Below are positions 48,527-61,666 of a stretch of 64,000 nt of DNA, piece by piece. The position numbers and the translations under genes were made by a program. The notes below the pieces were generated by a model. The model saw nothing but the letters and a program-made list of their open reading frames with translations, was not told where the DNA came from and searched no databases. The stretch comes from Neelides folsomi (lineage: Eukaryota > Arthropoda > Collembola > Neelipleona > Neelidae): NCBI GenBank assembly GCA_034687125.1, contig JAQGBZ010000089.1:1-64000 (forward strand), written 5' to 3'. Each line of letters starts with the position of its first letter. Positions within the stretch are counted from its first letter, which is position 1.

Positions 48527-49664
48527 GGCTCTCATTTGTAAAATCAACATCAACTCAACCTTCAATGATAATTTACACACGCCTGAGAAGTTCCTAAGCA
48601 TGTCATTGTATTCTTAATGTGCTTGTGTATATTCCAAAGAGTCGTAAAATCGTCTACACATAAACATCTAATTATAAGATTATGAACACACTTTGAAAAC
48701 CAATTAACTCACGAGCTAGAACTTCCTTATAAAGAAAGATAGAATAACTATCATCTCACTTTGTATTATATACCTGTATCTACATATGTACCAGTCATTA
48801 TTAATTGTGGTTTTTCGATATGTTAGCTGTTTGGATAAAAACCAAGGTATAGGAGATATAAGTACATGTACATGTACTCTTATAAGTACATACTTTCATA
48901 CATATCATGACATAATTAATATACATATAAGGATGTAAGTGCATAATCCACTATCGTAATTGTGCTAAACATATTACTCATAGCATAACATATAAATAAG
49001 TATGATGACATATGAAATGTACTTTTACCATTTAAGTTTACACAAAATAACATTGGTAGGTACATGGGGTTAGTTGTTTCATAGACTCATAATCAAATAC
49101 ATATTATACACAGAAGATAGTGAAAATTGACAATTTAAAGACCACACAGATTGCATATTGCAATATTATTGTAGTCTACATATAGCAGATACATAGACAC
49201 ACCTGTTCACATTAATACTCATCTGCTGAAGACTTCCTTTAGATCTTTTGTTAAGTCATTTTTTGTTATTTTAATATTTGCTAATATTTAATATTTATAT
49301 GTGATCCCTACTTTCAATTTTATTTTAATGTTAAAACATTTATAAATCGTCACATAAATACTTAGACTCTCTCTTTTATTCATTTATACCTACATAAATA
49401 TTATTAATATGGCAGAATGATCTCACCAAATGTATTGGTAGTGTGATTAAATAAATATTCCTATCAGTATCGCTCACTTTTAAATCTCGCCAACATGAAA
49501 TTTTATTCAACACAGTCAAAACACTAGTGAATTTTTGTCAAGTTAAAAATAAATATATCAATTGATCTACAAATTATATCGTCTGACAATTTCCAATCTA
49601 ATAAAGTAACATTATACTTACAATTTAATTTAATTTATAATTTTATAATTGAATGACATAAAAG

Positions 49665-52600
49665 ATGAAAAAATCCAAAAGTGAAGTGTCGGTGAAATAT
49701 TCCTCAATTGATTGCATTCCATCACGAATGGATTTGAATGGTTCACATAAAAGTTTAATCAAATTGGAAACAGCTAAAAGATATATTGACCATTCAACGG
49801 AATTCCCACTTCAAAATGCAGTTAATGAAGGAAATATCAAAGAACTGAAAAGATTTCTTGCCGAGGGAGAAGATGTGTTCAAATTTTCTAAAGGACGTAA
49901 GTTGACTCAATCTTAAATAATTATCAACAATTGCCAGATTATTTAACATAATATTCATTAAATGATTCCTAATTTATTATTTTAATTTTAGGGTCAGCTC
50001 TTCACTTTGCCGCAATTCATAGTAAATTGATTCTTTAAAACTTGTCACTGACCCGATTTAATAATATTTTAATTAATTTATTACGATTATGATGAATAAA
50101 AAGGCTAAAACGTTACAAAATTTAATATATCGAATTCCTCATTTAGGCAATCATAAAATAGGGAAAGAATGTGCAAGAATTATCATTGATCACGTAAGGA
50201 CGACGCAGGATGACAAATCTTATACATCATTTATTAATAAAACCGATGACTTATTGGGAGAAACTGGTAATTTTATTTTAATTTTTAATATTTTGATGTT
50301 CAAAATCTTGCCCAATCCAACGGAAATAGCTTTTATGCCTATCATTGAACTATCTGTATTTATGATTCCTTTCAGCTCTTCATCTTGCAGCAAAGAATGC
50401 AGCCGAATCTTCAGTTGAGTTGTTAATCTTTTCAGGAGCTGATGTTCAAATCAAGTAAAAACCAATTTCAAATTGCATTCAATCTAAATAACAATTCATT
50501 GGTAATTAATTTTATAGATCAGCAGAAGGAAAACAACAATTGGAAATAATTTTTGCTAAAGTGCCAAAAGCAATGGAGAAGGTTTTAAATTATGGAATTT
50601 CTTGGTGTGACGATGATGACAACGACGATGGAATCAAAGACGATGAAAATGACAGAAAAGTTACCTTTGATTTTGGGTAATTTACATTAAAGTTTAGATA
50701 AAACATTGTAAGTTTTATTAAGATTGTTCTTACTTAAAATAATTCGTGAATCAACAATTTCCTTTGTTTCTCTTTCAGTTCATTGATTGGATATCCCACA
50801 CCGGAAGATACAATTTTGGTAGACCCGGAAATAGATACTCGGATTTGGAAAAAGTTCCCTTTTGAAACTGAGATTCTTGCAAAATCACTCGGGTCGACCA
50901 ATTCTTATGAAACCATTTTGACCCATCCATTAGTTAAAATGTTTATCATTTTAAAATGGAAGAAAATTAGAGAACTCTTTTGGGCTTCACAAATTATTCA
51001 TGTAAGCCGAATAAGAAAATTAATCTTTGTTTACTTTCAAATATAAATAAATCGCAATGTTTAGATCCGAAAGTTAGGAAATAATTAAAATGATCACCAC
51101 AGACGTCATAGAAATAATCTTTGGCTCTCTTTTACTCTGCCATATCAATTCGAATTTTTCTTATGGGAATAGGGATCCAGAATTTCTTGTTACACGTTAT
51201 TATATTTATAGCTCCATATCTCTTTATTATATATCTCTAGTACATTGAGTAAAAATAGTTTGAGGTCCATGATCAAGATCGTTCCATGAGGGCGATTTGT
51301 GAAAAATTCCGTCAATTCTCCTATCATTTACATGTTAAGATTATTAGGTAACTAGCAGCATTTAACGGAATCTTTGGACGAAATTCTAGCTCATTAGCTT
51401 ATGTTCGTTTGAGAAGGCAGAGAAAAAAGAGACAAGGAAAAGTAAACAAACTAATCTACCATCTATTTGGCCATGAAATGATTGATTTTAATTCATGAAA
51501 GTTAGGTTAGGTTAAGGTTCTTTGAAATATTGGGAGATTATGAATTAAAAATCATTTTTAAATCAACAGAAATTCGAATTAAATTAACTTTGAATAAACA
51601 ATTTTCTATCTGAATTGAGATTTACGAATTTAAAGACAATGCAAGAATTAACCCAATCTTAAGGAACGTAGACCATTAAATTAAACGTGGAAAACTATTG
51701 AAAATGTAGGGAGATATTAAATTTAATATCATGAACGTGTAAACCAATATTGTAGAATTCAATTTAAATTAACTTGCAATAACAAAATTTTATTATTATT
51801 CAAGTATTAGAATTATTTTTAAAGAGAATTTAATAGAATAATACGTTAGACTTGTTTTCAGCTTTTAGTCTAACGATTAAAATACAATGCATTAAATTAA
51901 AATATTCGCATTTTAATTGTAATTAACTCTTTCAAAAGTAAGGAGATTTGAAATTAAACACTTTTGTGTCAATTGAATATGCAGAATTCGAATAAATATA
52001 ACTTTTATATTTACATTTTACTTTTCTATCAAAGATTATCAAGTTCAAGTCAATGAATGCAAATCCACATACAAAGTGATAGAAGGCTTGCTGATAATTA
52101 AAACTGAACTTAATAATAAACTTGCAGGGAGATTATAATTTTTTGAATAAAATTAAGCAAATGGATATTGTTATATTTTAATAAAATTTAATTTTTCTAT
52201 ATTTTTGTGTCTTTTGATTCTTAGGCTCTTTGGTTGTTTCTCTATACTGCCTACATTGTTGAAGTTTTCATTTGGTTTTGTCCTTACGAGCCAAGTAATC
52301 AGACGGTTTCGGAATATACAAAAAGTCAAAATGGAGAAGACGAAACTTTATTATCAACTGATAAAATCACAACAGGATTTGCAAATTTTGGAAATCCGAA
52401 TAATGATACTGGTGATTATTATTGTACATTTAAATTAAAAATAATTTTTACATTTAATATTTAATCATTAAACATATGTAATTATATTTTTTTAGATTTT
52501 GTTCCTTGTGATTTAAAAGGCAGAAAATTTTTGTCGATCCTCACGTGCATTAATTTAACGTTGACAATTTTAGTACTTTTGAAAGAAATTTATGAAATGC

Positions 52601-53983
52601 GGAGAGCTCAGACTGTACTTATTTACTTTCAAGGATTGGAAAATATCGGCCAAATGGCTTTAATCTTTACTCAATTTGTTACTTCATGGCCATGGATGGT
52701 TCAGCAAACTTTGCTTTATCCATGGGTCTATCAAGTTGCTGCAGTATGATCTTGTTAATTATCTTGAATATCAATTAATAAGTTCATATTTATAGTTTAA
52801 AGTTCATTTCTTCTCATTTGCATAATTCTTATTTAGCTTGGAATATTCCTATCTTGGATTCTTATTCTTTGTGAAGTGTCAAAATTTCCCCAACTGGGAG
52901 TTTATTGCTCAATGCTTTTGAAGGTAAGTAAAAATATTATAATTTTACAAAAAATAAATATTTTAATTATTTTAATTTTTAGGTGATTAAAAGCTACGCA
53001 CTATTTTTCGTCACTTTTATTTCGTTACTTATCGCATTTGCACTTTCGTTCAGCATTCTATTTCCTGGGGTAAGAAAGAATCAAAAACAGAAAACTTGCA
53101 TCTTTTTATTTATTTATAAGAAATCCGTTTTATGATTTATTAACATTTTAATTTACTTTGACTTAAAGATTTTTAATTGTTATAAATTTTTAGAAAGGAG
53201 GATTTGTTTCAATTCCCGTTTCTTTCCTCAAAGTGATTGTGATGATGGCAGGGGAAATTGAATACATGGGAGTTTTTCATGGGGACGACGGTCCAGTTCC
53301 ATTTCCTACCTCTGGCCATATTATTTATGCCATTTTCACCATTATGGTTACAATCATTCTTTTCAACTTGCTGGTCGGTTTAACTGTTAACGATATTCAG
53401 GTACAATTTAAACATTATTTTATTAAATACAGATATGAGGAAATAATCATAATTATTTATTTCTTGCTTATATAATAGGGTTTACAAAATGGAGCGGAAG
53501 TGTTAAGTCTTTCAAGTCAACTTGACAATATTCAACTTCTTGAATCTTTTATCTTATCAAAAAACATTCAAAATTTTTTAAAATATTGTGGAAAAATTCA
53601 TTGGTTGAAAAAATATTTGATCATCGATCCAACAAAACCTTCCATAATTGACGAGTAAATTCAAAAACTCAAAACTCAAACATTTTAATGGTCAATTAAT
53701 GATAATAAATGAATCAATTTTCAGTTGTATGAAGTTGATAATTCCCATGAAAGAAATTCCTCGTGAGTTGCACATAGCCATTCGATTAATTGCTTCGGAG
53801 AATTCGGAGAATTCCGTTACGAAACCAACCGAGCCGAACCCAACCGAAAGGAAGACTCATTCAGACATCTTTGGGGATGATGAGATTTTGATGAGAAAGT
53901 GCAGAATCATTTTCAATCAAATGATTGAAATTTGGGAGAGAAATGGACCGAAAGAAGTTAATGAGGAAGAGAATAAAGAGTGA
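49665..53983 (+). CDS. TRPA-family cation channel with a short ankyrin domain
   Basis: TRPA channels are tetrameric Ca2+-permeable channels for heat, irritants and touch. Thirteen exons join in phase to 697 residues: 49665-49896, 49992-50021, 50147-50266, 50376-50454, 50518-50676, 50779-51001, 52225-52411, 52496-52743, 52837-52923, 52983-53069, 53194-53400, 53479-53654, 53725-53983. An in-frame TAA just before the ATG supports this start. Only about three ankyrin units are visible: FPLQNAVNEGNIKELKRFL, SALHFAAIH, and ALHLAAKNAAESSVELLI with SGADV. Then come the pre-TM1 linker (THPLVKMFIILKWKKIRELF), six membrane helices, a pore with VMMAGEIEYMGVF and GPVPFPTSG, and S6 with LFNLLVGLTVNDIQGLQ, which is diagnostic of TRPA. 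TRPA1, painless and pyrexia are all longer with more ankyrin repeats. Exon 2 is only 30 nt. AATAAA lies at 54239. Confidence 0.94.
51002..52224 (+). other. Largest TRPA intron (6)
   Basis: A 1.2 kb intron just before TM1, much longer than the other introns of the gene. It is AT-rich with no recognised content. Confidence 0.6.
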
Positions 53984-56194
53984 CGATCATCGATTGGAAA
54001 CTTTTTAATCAATTGTTTATATTAAAACTAAACATAATTTTGATGACTAAACAAAAACGTTGAATCTTTTCATTTTGGTAAAATTAAGTTAAGAATATAA
54101 CCTATATGTAACTAGTATAACATGCATAATATTATTATATTGTGATATTTCTTGTGTAGCTTTATATTATTGATATATTATGTATTTTTTGTGCTACGAA
54201 ATTAACATTGATAAAATGAGGTTTCCAATAAGTTTACAAATAAAGATACTACCATTCTACAACATATCATATTTAGAATAGATTACATATCTATTAAGTT
54301 TTTAATGGTAAGATTTGCATTTTTAAAGAACTAACTAAACATACCACATATTTAGTATAGGTAATACCTACAATTTATTAAATATATGTATATAAGATTA
54401 TCTTATAATATAATGTTTAAAACAAATTTTGTTCAATTTTGGTATTATTGTATCGTATACAATATTGTATTTATAACATCAATATTATCCTTATAAGATA
54501 AGTATTCAACTTAAAGTATAATACTCTTTAACATGTATTCAGTCTTCTTGATTAAAGATTAATTTTTAATTTTTAACCAATAATTTAAAATTTGTTATAT
54601 ATGACATTTATAAACGTATTGAATTAACATATATTTCTTGATTAATTTTATATTGTTACCTAATATTGTTTAAAGATTTAAGGTATGTATAGTATACTAT
54701 ATTCTATAATTTTGAAAAATATGTCATATTATTTATATTTATGCTAATACAATATAGTGTATCAATATTTTATGTAATACAATATTACATTTTTTCATAC
54801 TATCAGTATAATGAAGAATGTTTTAAAATTAATACAAATTACAAATACAGATGCTCTGCCATCAAACACTAAATATCTTTGAATATACTATACTTAAATG
54901 CAAATTGGTAAATTCCATTTCACAACAATGGCATACATACTTATTAGAATGCATCTGTGGACATTACAACAATTAAACGTATAAATAAGTAGTTAAGTAA
55001 TGTCAATACTATCATTTACTCACATATTTAAGTATATTTAATAAAGCAATAACAGAACAATGGGATGAATAAATATTACATAAGAGGGTAAAACTAAAAG
55101 ATAAAAAAGTAAGAATTGTTACATAAGTATAGGACAAATGCCCATTTATGTACAGTATGGCTAAGTTTAAGATTCAATAAAGTTAAAATATTTGATGAGG
55201 GATTGACTAGATCTGACCTTACATAATAATTCTAAGGTTTACTGAACAACAATTTAGAAATGTTCAGTTTGCAAAGTAGGTCGGGTTTTTGTTGACGTAC
55301 TCGAAACTTGTTAGTCCAATTCCTCTTCCACGGGACCAGAACGCTTTTTCATTCACTCAAATTCATTCAATTATTCATATGACGTTTATATCTTATATAA
55401 ATATTTATTTACATAATTAAGGCACTAATTGTGATGCCACGAGAGTGCTTGCTCACTTCGATTAGGCTAATTAATTACTTCTTAACAACATTAACAAGGT
55501 ACATTTAGTAGTTGAGTGGAGGATCAAAATGGTTTTTAATCATTTCTTACATCTAAAAATCTTGTAATCTACATGTGATTTCTTTAATAAAAAGTAAAGG
55601 GTTATTTAGAGTTATTTATCAATTGTTTTTTTCATTTAGTTTTCATTTAAAAGGTTCACCATTTATCACAATGAATAAAAGAATAAAATTCCGGTTTTAT
55701 AAATATATTTTCCTCATTTGCTACATAAATATCCAGTATGACTTTATGACATATAAAGTTATCTGATGTATGGATGTACTTATACAACATGTTTACAACC
55801 TAATTAATCATATAATGATTAATGATTCAAAATTTATAAAAATTAGCAATGTAAACTCATTAAAAGGACAAATAACTTATTTTCGTTCAAATAATACTAG
55901 GAATCTAAATGCTCGAAAATAAGTTTGGTTATTTCTAATTAATTGTCAATTAAATATTTAATGTAATTACATAAAATAAGTATTTTACAAATTAGAACAC
56001 GTCTATTCAAATCCAAATACACAGTAAACAAAAACAACAAGCGTCTATACTAATACATAAAACCAAACATAAAACAATAAGCGATAACTTCTGAATTAAT
56101 ACATATCACCAAACATAAATAAACTACTAACAATTTCAAATTTACCCCTTTACAAACAAAATAACACAAAGTGGTGAAATTAAATAAATTCAGA
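53984..56194. other. Convergent AT-rich spacer, TRPA and GPR161-like gene
   Basis: Very AT-rich, with many short ATAT and TAATA runs. It contains the TRPA 3' UTR and the 3' UTR of the minus-strand receptor. I see no gene or defined repeat. Confidence 0.6.
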
Positions 56195-59100
56195 TCAAAT
56201 GTCAATTGAATCTTCATCATCAAAATCCTCATCGGTTAATCGAATCAACTTCCTCAAGTTGGCTTCTTTGTATGAGTTTTTTTCTGATAGCGGAAGTGAA
56301 GAGATTTCGTCTGACGACTCCTGACCTTCTGACGAGTCATCCGCTCCGCTCCTCTCCCTCAACACTTCCATCCTTTCTTCGTCCTCATCCTCGCTAAACG
56401 TCACATCAGCACCTTCATATTTCATTTCAATTAATTAAACAAATTGAACATTTATTAAGAAAACAAACTTTAAACAACAAAATTATTGCCCAAATAATCA
56501 TTTTATTTCTTCAGTTTAGATTTTTCCTCCAATTATAATTTTTATTAGTTTTAATTAAATTAACGATAATTCAAATATTTAAAAGGGTCGCCTGTGTTCT
56601 ATATGGTGTATAAAATAAATTTTAATACCGGAATCTTGACTAGGTTTTCTTGAGTAAGATGACTGCAAATCGTAATCAAAAGGGAGCGAGTTGATGATCC
56701 GATCAGTCGGTGGTTCCTCTTTGTCATCCTCCACTTGGTTTGCTACTGGTGCTAATGGACCTTTCACTTCCGCCCCTTCCCCCTCATTTCCCTCGTTCCC
56801 GCCCTCGATCTCGACTTGGATCATTGTCTCCTTCTCTTCTGCCGTCGACTCATAATCCTTCACCATTCGCACAATCCCATTATTATGAACCGGACATTGG
56901 GCCCTGGTGGCTATTAAACCATTTTTCTCAATGGTCAAAGGATCATTCACAACCAGGTCTTTGGGTTCTTCGTTGGTGACCATTGGAAGTTCTCTCCGGG
57001 TTATTTGAGGAGAAAATCGGATGTCGCCAGAGGAAATGGAAGCTTTGCGAGAATTTGGCAAATTCTTATTGCTCAACATTGCCCGTTTCCTTCGACCACT
57101 TTGGATTCGGAGGAACTTGTAGAGGTGGACGCGGATGGCCCGGTTGAGGAAACCATAAAGGATCGGATTACTCACCGAGGAGAAAGAGAACAACACTTTG
57201 TGGCAGAAGAAGAAGAATGAAGGACCGGCGGAGAAGGGAGAAAACAAAGTGACGATGAGCGGAACTTGCGTTACAACCACGCAGCCCACAAGGAGTAAAA
57301 TGGTAAGGACGGTCTTGCGGGGAGAATTGTAGTTCTGTTGAAGGAACGTTTTCCATCTGCGTCGCTTTTTGGGACCGTCAATGGAAAAACGCGTCTTTTT
57401 GAAATCTTCCATGTGGGATAAGACATAAGGAATTCTGGAAGAATAATTAGCAATTAGTAATTGGTGTTATTAAGTATTAAAATTAATTGTATTGGTAATT
57501 GGTTGTATGATTTATAATTATAACATTTCTTTCTATTTTAATTAGATTATGAAAATTGTTTATTGGCCGATTAATCAAAAATTAAAATTTAATTAATTTG
57601 ATTAATAGCGTAATTTTTTACAGATCTTGGGAATACTCAATAGCTATTTCATGTAACAGTAGATATCTGACATTGAGATTAGTTTATTAATGTACATTAT
57701 TGTTAAACTTACTTAAGAGGTTGTGCATGCCTTCCGACATTAGCCATGAGAACCCAATGGAGAAGTGAATTTGGGTGATGGTTCTTTTGATTCGAGTGGA
57801 TCCGATTTCCATCTGTGCTGGAATAAGCTGATGAGGGCCAATCTGAAGAGATGCTCGAGACAGGAGATGAGAATTGACCAATTTGAACCTTGAGGCATTT
57901 TTCTTTGGCAATCTGGAAGGAAGGGAATTTGATCTTGACATTCCTTTTCTGACCATTCCGCCCATAAAATCTAATTCCCCCTTAGTAGGCACAAATTGAA
58001 CTTTAATGTGCATTTGCCATATATTGCATAAGGCGCATTTGGCCAATGATGCATTTCCCACTTCCTATTCATATTAAATGAATGATCCATTCAATCCATG
58101 CCTAGTTATTAATTATATGAAAATGAATTCATTCCGCATGAGTAAACATTTCACAGCTCCTTATTTGGCTTAAGAATTACATACACAAAAGTGTGTTCCT
58201 TTACTTTGTCTCATCATCCCTGTCATTCATCTTATTAGCCTTCGTAAGATTCCTTTAAAAGTACTTGTTGGTTATTACAAACATATTTATTACAAATTAC
58301 TATCTACTTAAGAACTTCATTCTGTATGTGTCTTTTAATCTAAAATCTTTTGTTCTTACGCAATTTAAAACTACTATTACCTACTACCTTGGTATACTAC
58401 TACCTATACACACTTACATACCTTTGTACACTACACTTATGTAAATTCATTATAACATAAAATTAAATAATATTCAAATATGTTATTTAAAGTCAATTCG
58501 AATTATTAAAATAAATTATATTATTAATTAATTATTGAAGATTAATATTACAGATCACTGTAGGTGTTTATAGATGTTTCGTGATAAATGGGAGTTAGCA
58601 TTATACTACTTCAATATTAATTAAACACATGCATAAATATAAGTATGTACATGAATTTGTGTGAAAATGGCAAATGAGTAAATTGAATGAAATAGTGTTG
58701 GAATGAATTCTTATTAGAATTTTAAAGCCACTGGCCTTCAACTTTAAATTCGATCAATTGATTGAACCCATCGCTCTGTTTTTATGGCTAAATTCCCTTT
58801 ATTGCTCTCCATGCTCATTCTACTTTTGCCAACTCAATCTTTATCCCCGTGAAAGAGATAAGGAAGAATGACAATTTCCTAATTTCCCTACTCCCACATC
58901 AGACATTAGTAATAATGTAGGTATTGTAAATGTAAATACCATTGCTGGTAATGGAGTGGTAAGACTGGGAAGGGTTAAAATAAAGATCTTACCGTAAAGA
59001 TATGAAAATAGCAGAATGTCATCACCGCAAGGGTAAGCCCGGTAATGAATGTGAACACAATGGCAAAATATGTCCCAAGTCTTCCAATTGGAACTGCATA

Positions 59101-60522
59101 AGACCCGCTGGACATTGTGCTGAAATTATTCAAACAATATTTTACGTAGCTTTAACTATCAGTATTAGAATGATATGAAAATGTTAAACATTTGTTCTTA
59201 TAATGTTAATTTACGTAGAATTTTGAAAATTTCAGCATTTTTTTTAATTAGTTTAATTATTCTTACTCTGTTCCAATGAAGAAAATGGGAAAGAGTGTGA
59301 TGAGAGCAGAAGCTGACCAGCATAGCACAATGGCAGCAGAAATTCGCTGACAATTTACAATTCTTTTGTACTTCATTGGTCGCCCAATTGTGATATACCT
59401 TAGATTAAATTGGAAAATTAATGACAACTATTACAATTAGTTTTTTTATAATTTAATAACTTAATGTGGTTTTTAATTCATCAACTTTGCATCAACATAT
59501 TAATGAGATTGAGACTACTTTGGGTATTTTTTTTCATCCAAGTGATTGAATACAATACAACATTCTCTGAACCAAGTTCTTAACATGATTATCAATAATC
59601 ATGTTAATTGAAGTTATAACCTTTATTAGATGTTTAGTAATCATCTCAAGTAATGAAACAATTTACAAATCGGCATTCCTTTCACGTACAATCTTTTTGA
59701 TTATCATTTTATCATCAAATTAACTAATCATGAGTGCAAGCAAAGGATAAATAAATACAAAGTACTTTGTATGATATTTAGTTGTACTTGTGCTGGCAAG
59801 CGGTCTACTGACAGCTCGGTGTTATTGAAATGTTCATTATTTTAACAAGATTAATAAACCCATTGAATAATTGCTTATTAGGAATAATCTCCTAATATGT
59901 CAATACATTGTATTAGTAAGACAATCGCATTACGTCAATAAGCTACAAAGAGCTTCTGAACATTGGCTAACTGTGCATTTGTTAAATACAAATAAAATAT
60001 AAAAATTTTCCACTGAACCTTTCAATGCTAATGAAAGCCACGGTGATGGAAGTGCCCAAAGCGACTCCAAAAGACGAAAAAAGAACGACGTGACTCAGAA
60101 AACTTCCACCTTTGTTCATCAATTCGGGGCCGCCGCCGCCAATGACAAATGGATGAATTAATGAAATTATGATGCTCAACACCGAGACGCTCAAATGAGA
60201 GAGACAAAGACTCAAAACAAATCTAATAAAATAAAAAAGTTAATTAAATTCATTTAAATATTACAATCAATTCTAAACTTTCTTTTGAATAAAACTGTAA
60301 AAACTTAAAATTGAGTATTTTCATCTAAAAAATTCATTGAAATATTTGGGAAATAGAAATTGTATGAAAATGCTTAGAATTTTACCTGTTTGATGGACAT
60401 TGAAGTAAAGACTTTTTCCAGAGAGTTCCAATGATAGCACCATTGAAAAGAACTGAAAATATTTGTAGGGTGATGGCCACAGTTTCGTAGAACACGAGTG
60501 TAAACATTCCCTCAGACCCCAT
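56195..60522 (-). CDS. Divergent class A GPCR, GPR161-like
   Basis: A seven-helix receptor; vertebrate GPR161 is a ciliary, constitutively active inhibitor of Hedgehog signalling. Seven minus-strand exons in transcript order join in phase to 619 residues: 60522-60386, 60222-60019, 59398-59267, 59119-58993, 57948-57713, 57434-56629, 56412-56195. TM1-TM2 read LFNGAIIGTLWKKSLLQCPS then NRFVLSLCLSHLSVSVL, where GPR161 has [20 protein letters not shown]. The TM3 end is AFISIERYITIGRP, TM6 is KTVLTILLLVGCVVVTQVPL and TM7 is SSVSNPILYGFLNRAIR. The tail carries SQDSGADVTFSEDEDEE; human GPR161 has SQDSGTD and VTFEDE. Odd points: no Cys at the top of TM3, His for the TM2 Asp, Gln for the TM6 Trp. The gene structure is solid; the orthology is moderate. 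The last acceptor is weak; reading through its intron gives a different C terminus, ending at 56579. Confidence 0.8.
57949..58992 (-). other. Intron 4 of the GPR161-like gene
   Basis: A roughly 1 kb AT-rich intron with no recognised content. It lies between TM5 and the exon coding most of the third intracellular loop. Confidence 0.6.
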
Positions 60523-60976
60523 CGTAAAATAAGCCCAAAGTACTGATACGAGGATTAAACAACTTTGCTATATCCAACACAATGGTTCACCTTTGGGAAT
60601 TCACTTGGCTTCTCATCCAACGACAAATTCGTCCCAGTAAAAGAAATCATAATAAAAACACTTTCGACTCATTTTATTAAATCAAAGAGTCAAACAGTTA
60701 ACCTATTACAAAAATCATTATATTTAGCAATTTTTAAGAAAAAGATGAAATTTGGAGAACTGATAAAAACAAAAGAGAATAAAAAGTTTATTTGAATTTT
60801 AATAACAAATAATGTAAGGATGTTTTGCAAAATACTCAAAATAGCATAAAAAAGTTAATAAACCAACTTTGCAGATTTCTCCAAATACCCTTTGTCAAGA
60901 GAGCTTGGAATGGAAAATTGGAAATTCCTCCAATGTTCAAATATGTGTAAGAATTCTTTACGGTCGAGTCTTTTAA

Positions 60977-60997
60977 GCCGAACCTTTTCCGTTCGGC
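60977..60997. repeat. Perfect GC-rich hairpin
   Basis: GCCGAAC, a 7 nt loop, then GTTCGGC. GGTCGAGT occurs on either side, at about 60962 and 61010. It lies about 450 bp upstream of the receptor start codon on the minus strand. Confidence 0.7.
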
Positions 60998-61640
60998 CGG
61001 CGTCAATAGGTCGAGTTAAAATAATAATCCTGTAAGTACCACCAGGACAATATGGACAATATTTAATATGGACTGAAGGGAACGTGGAAAAATGTCCAAG
61101 ACTTTCCAGAAATCCAGACGTGTTTTTACTACGTGGAGTATTGGCAGGATTCTCAGCAATTGGTCCACCTCGGAAGCTGAGAAGGGAAAGAATGAGGTGG
61201 TTTGGGAAGCTTCGCCTCCCTCAACTGTTCCGGACTTGCTGTGTGGTGGGTGGAAGAGTTGGATTCGTATGGGAATTTGTATGTCGATAATTCCCTTCTT
61301 CCGACTCGACAGGAGACACGAGCCAAGCAATAAATGTATTACATACATCAACTTACATACGTAAATACAATACACTCCACGCTTGCATTATAAAAAGCTT
61401 TTAATAGTTGATTCTCTTGGTCAATTCTTATAAACTTATACAGATAGGAAATGACATTTTGATGAGAGTATTTTTGTATTTTTGTATTAATGTATTTCTA
61501 CATATTTTGTATACATTTTGTATATATAAAATATATTGTATAACTATATGTGCATAATGTGAATGCAGAGGGTTTTCCCAGTACCTTTTCTTTTGGTCCC
61601 TTTTGCTCACATTTGATTCCGGAAGCGAATGAACTCAAGA

Positions 61641-61666
61641 CCAAGGTGGTTCTCTTACCACTTTGG
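61641..61666. repeat. Imperfect hairpin
   Basis: CCAAGGTGGT and ACCACTTTGG pair at 9 of 10 positions around a 6 nt loop. Confidence 0.6.

Larger units (their letters stand above)
47975..49664. other. Divergent spacer, EVG1 homolog and TRPA
   Basis: AT-rich. It contains a run of 14 C at 48172-48185, a 15 bp perfect hairpin at 48481-48526, and many short TA/CA-rich stretches at 48.8-49.2 kb. It must hold both promoters. No further gene is seen. Confidence 0.6.

Noticed and set aside
57687-58061. 124-codon minus-strand frame as a separate gene
   Set aside because: It overlaps the third-loop exon of the GPR161-like gene in another phase and has no recognisable content.
61016-61375. 119-codon minus-strand frame upstream of the GPR161-like gene
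   Set aside because: Hydrophobic ends but no recognisable family, and the opposite strand is open as well; too weak to call a gene.
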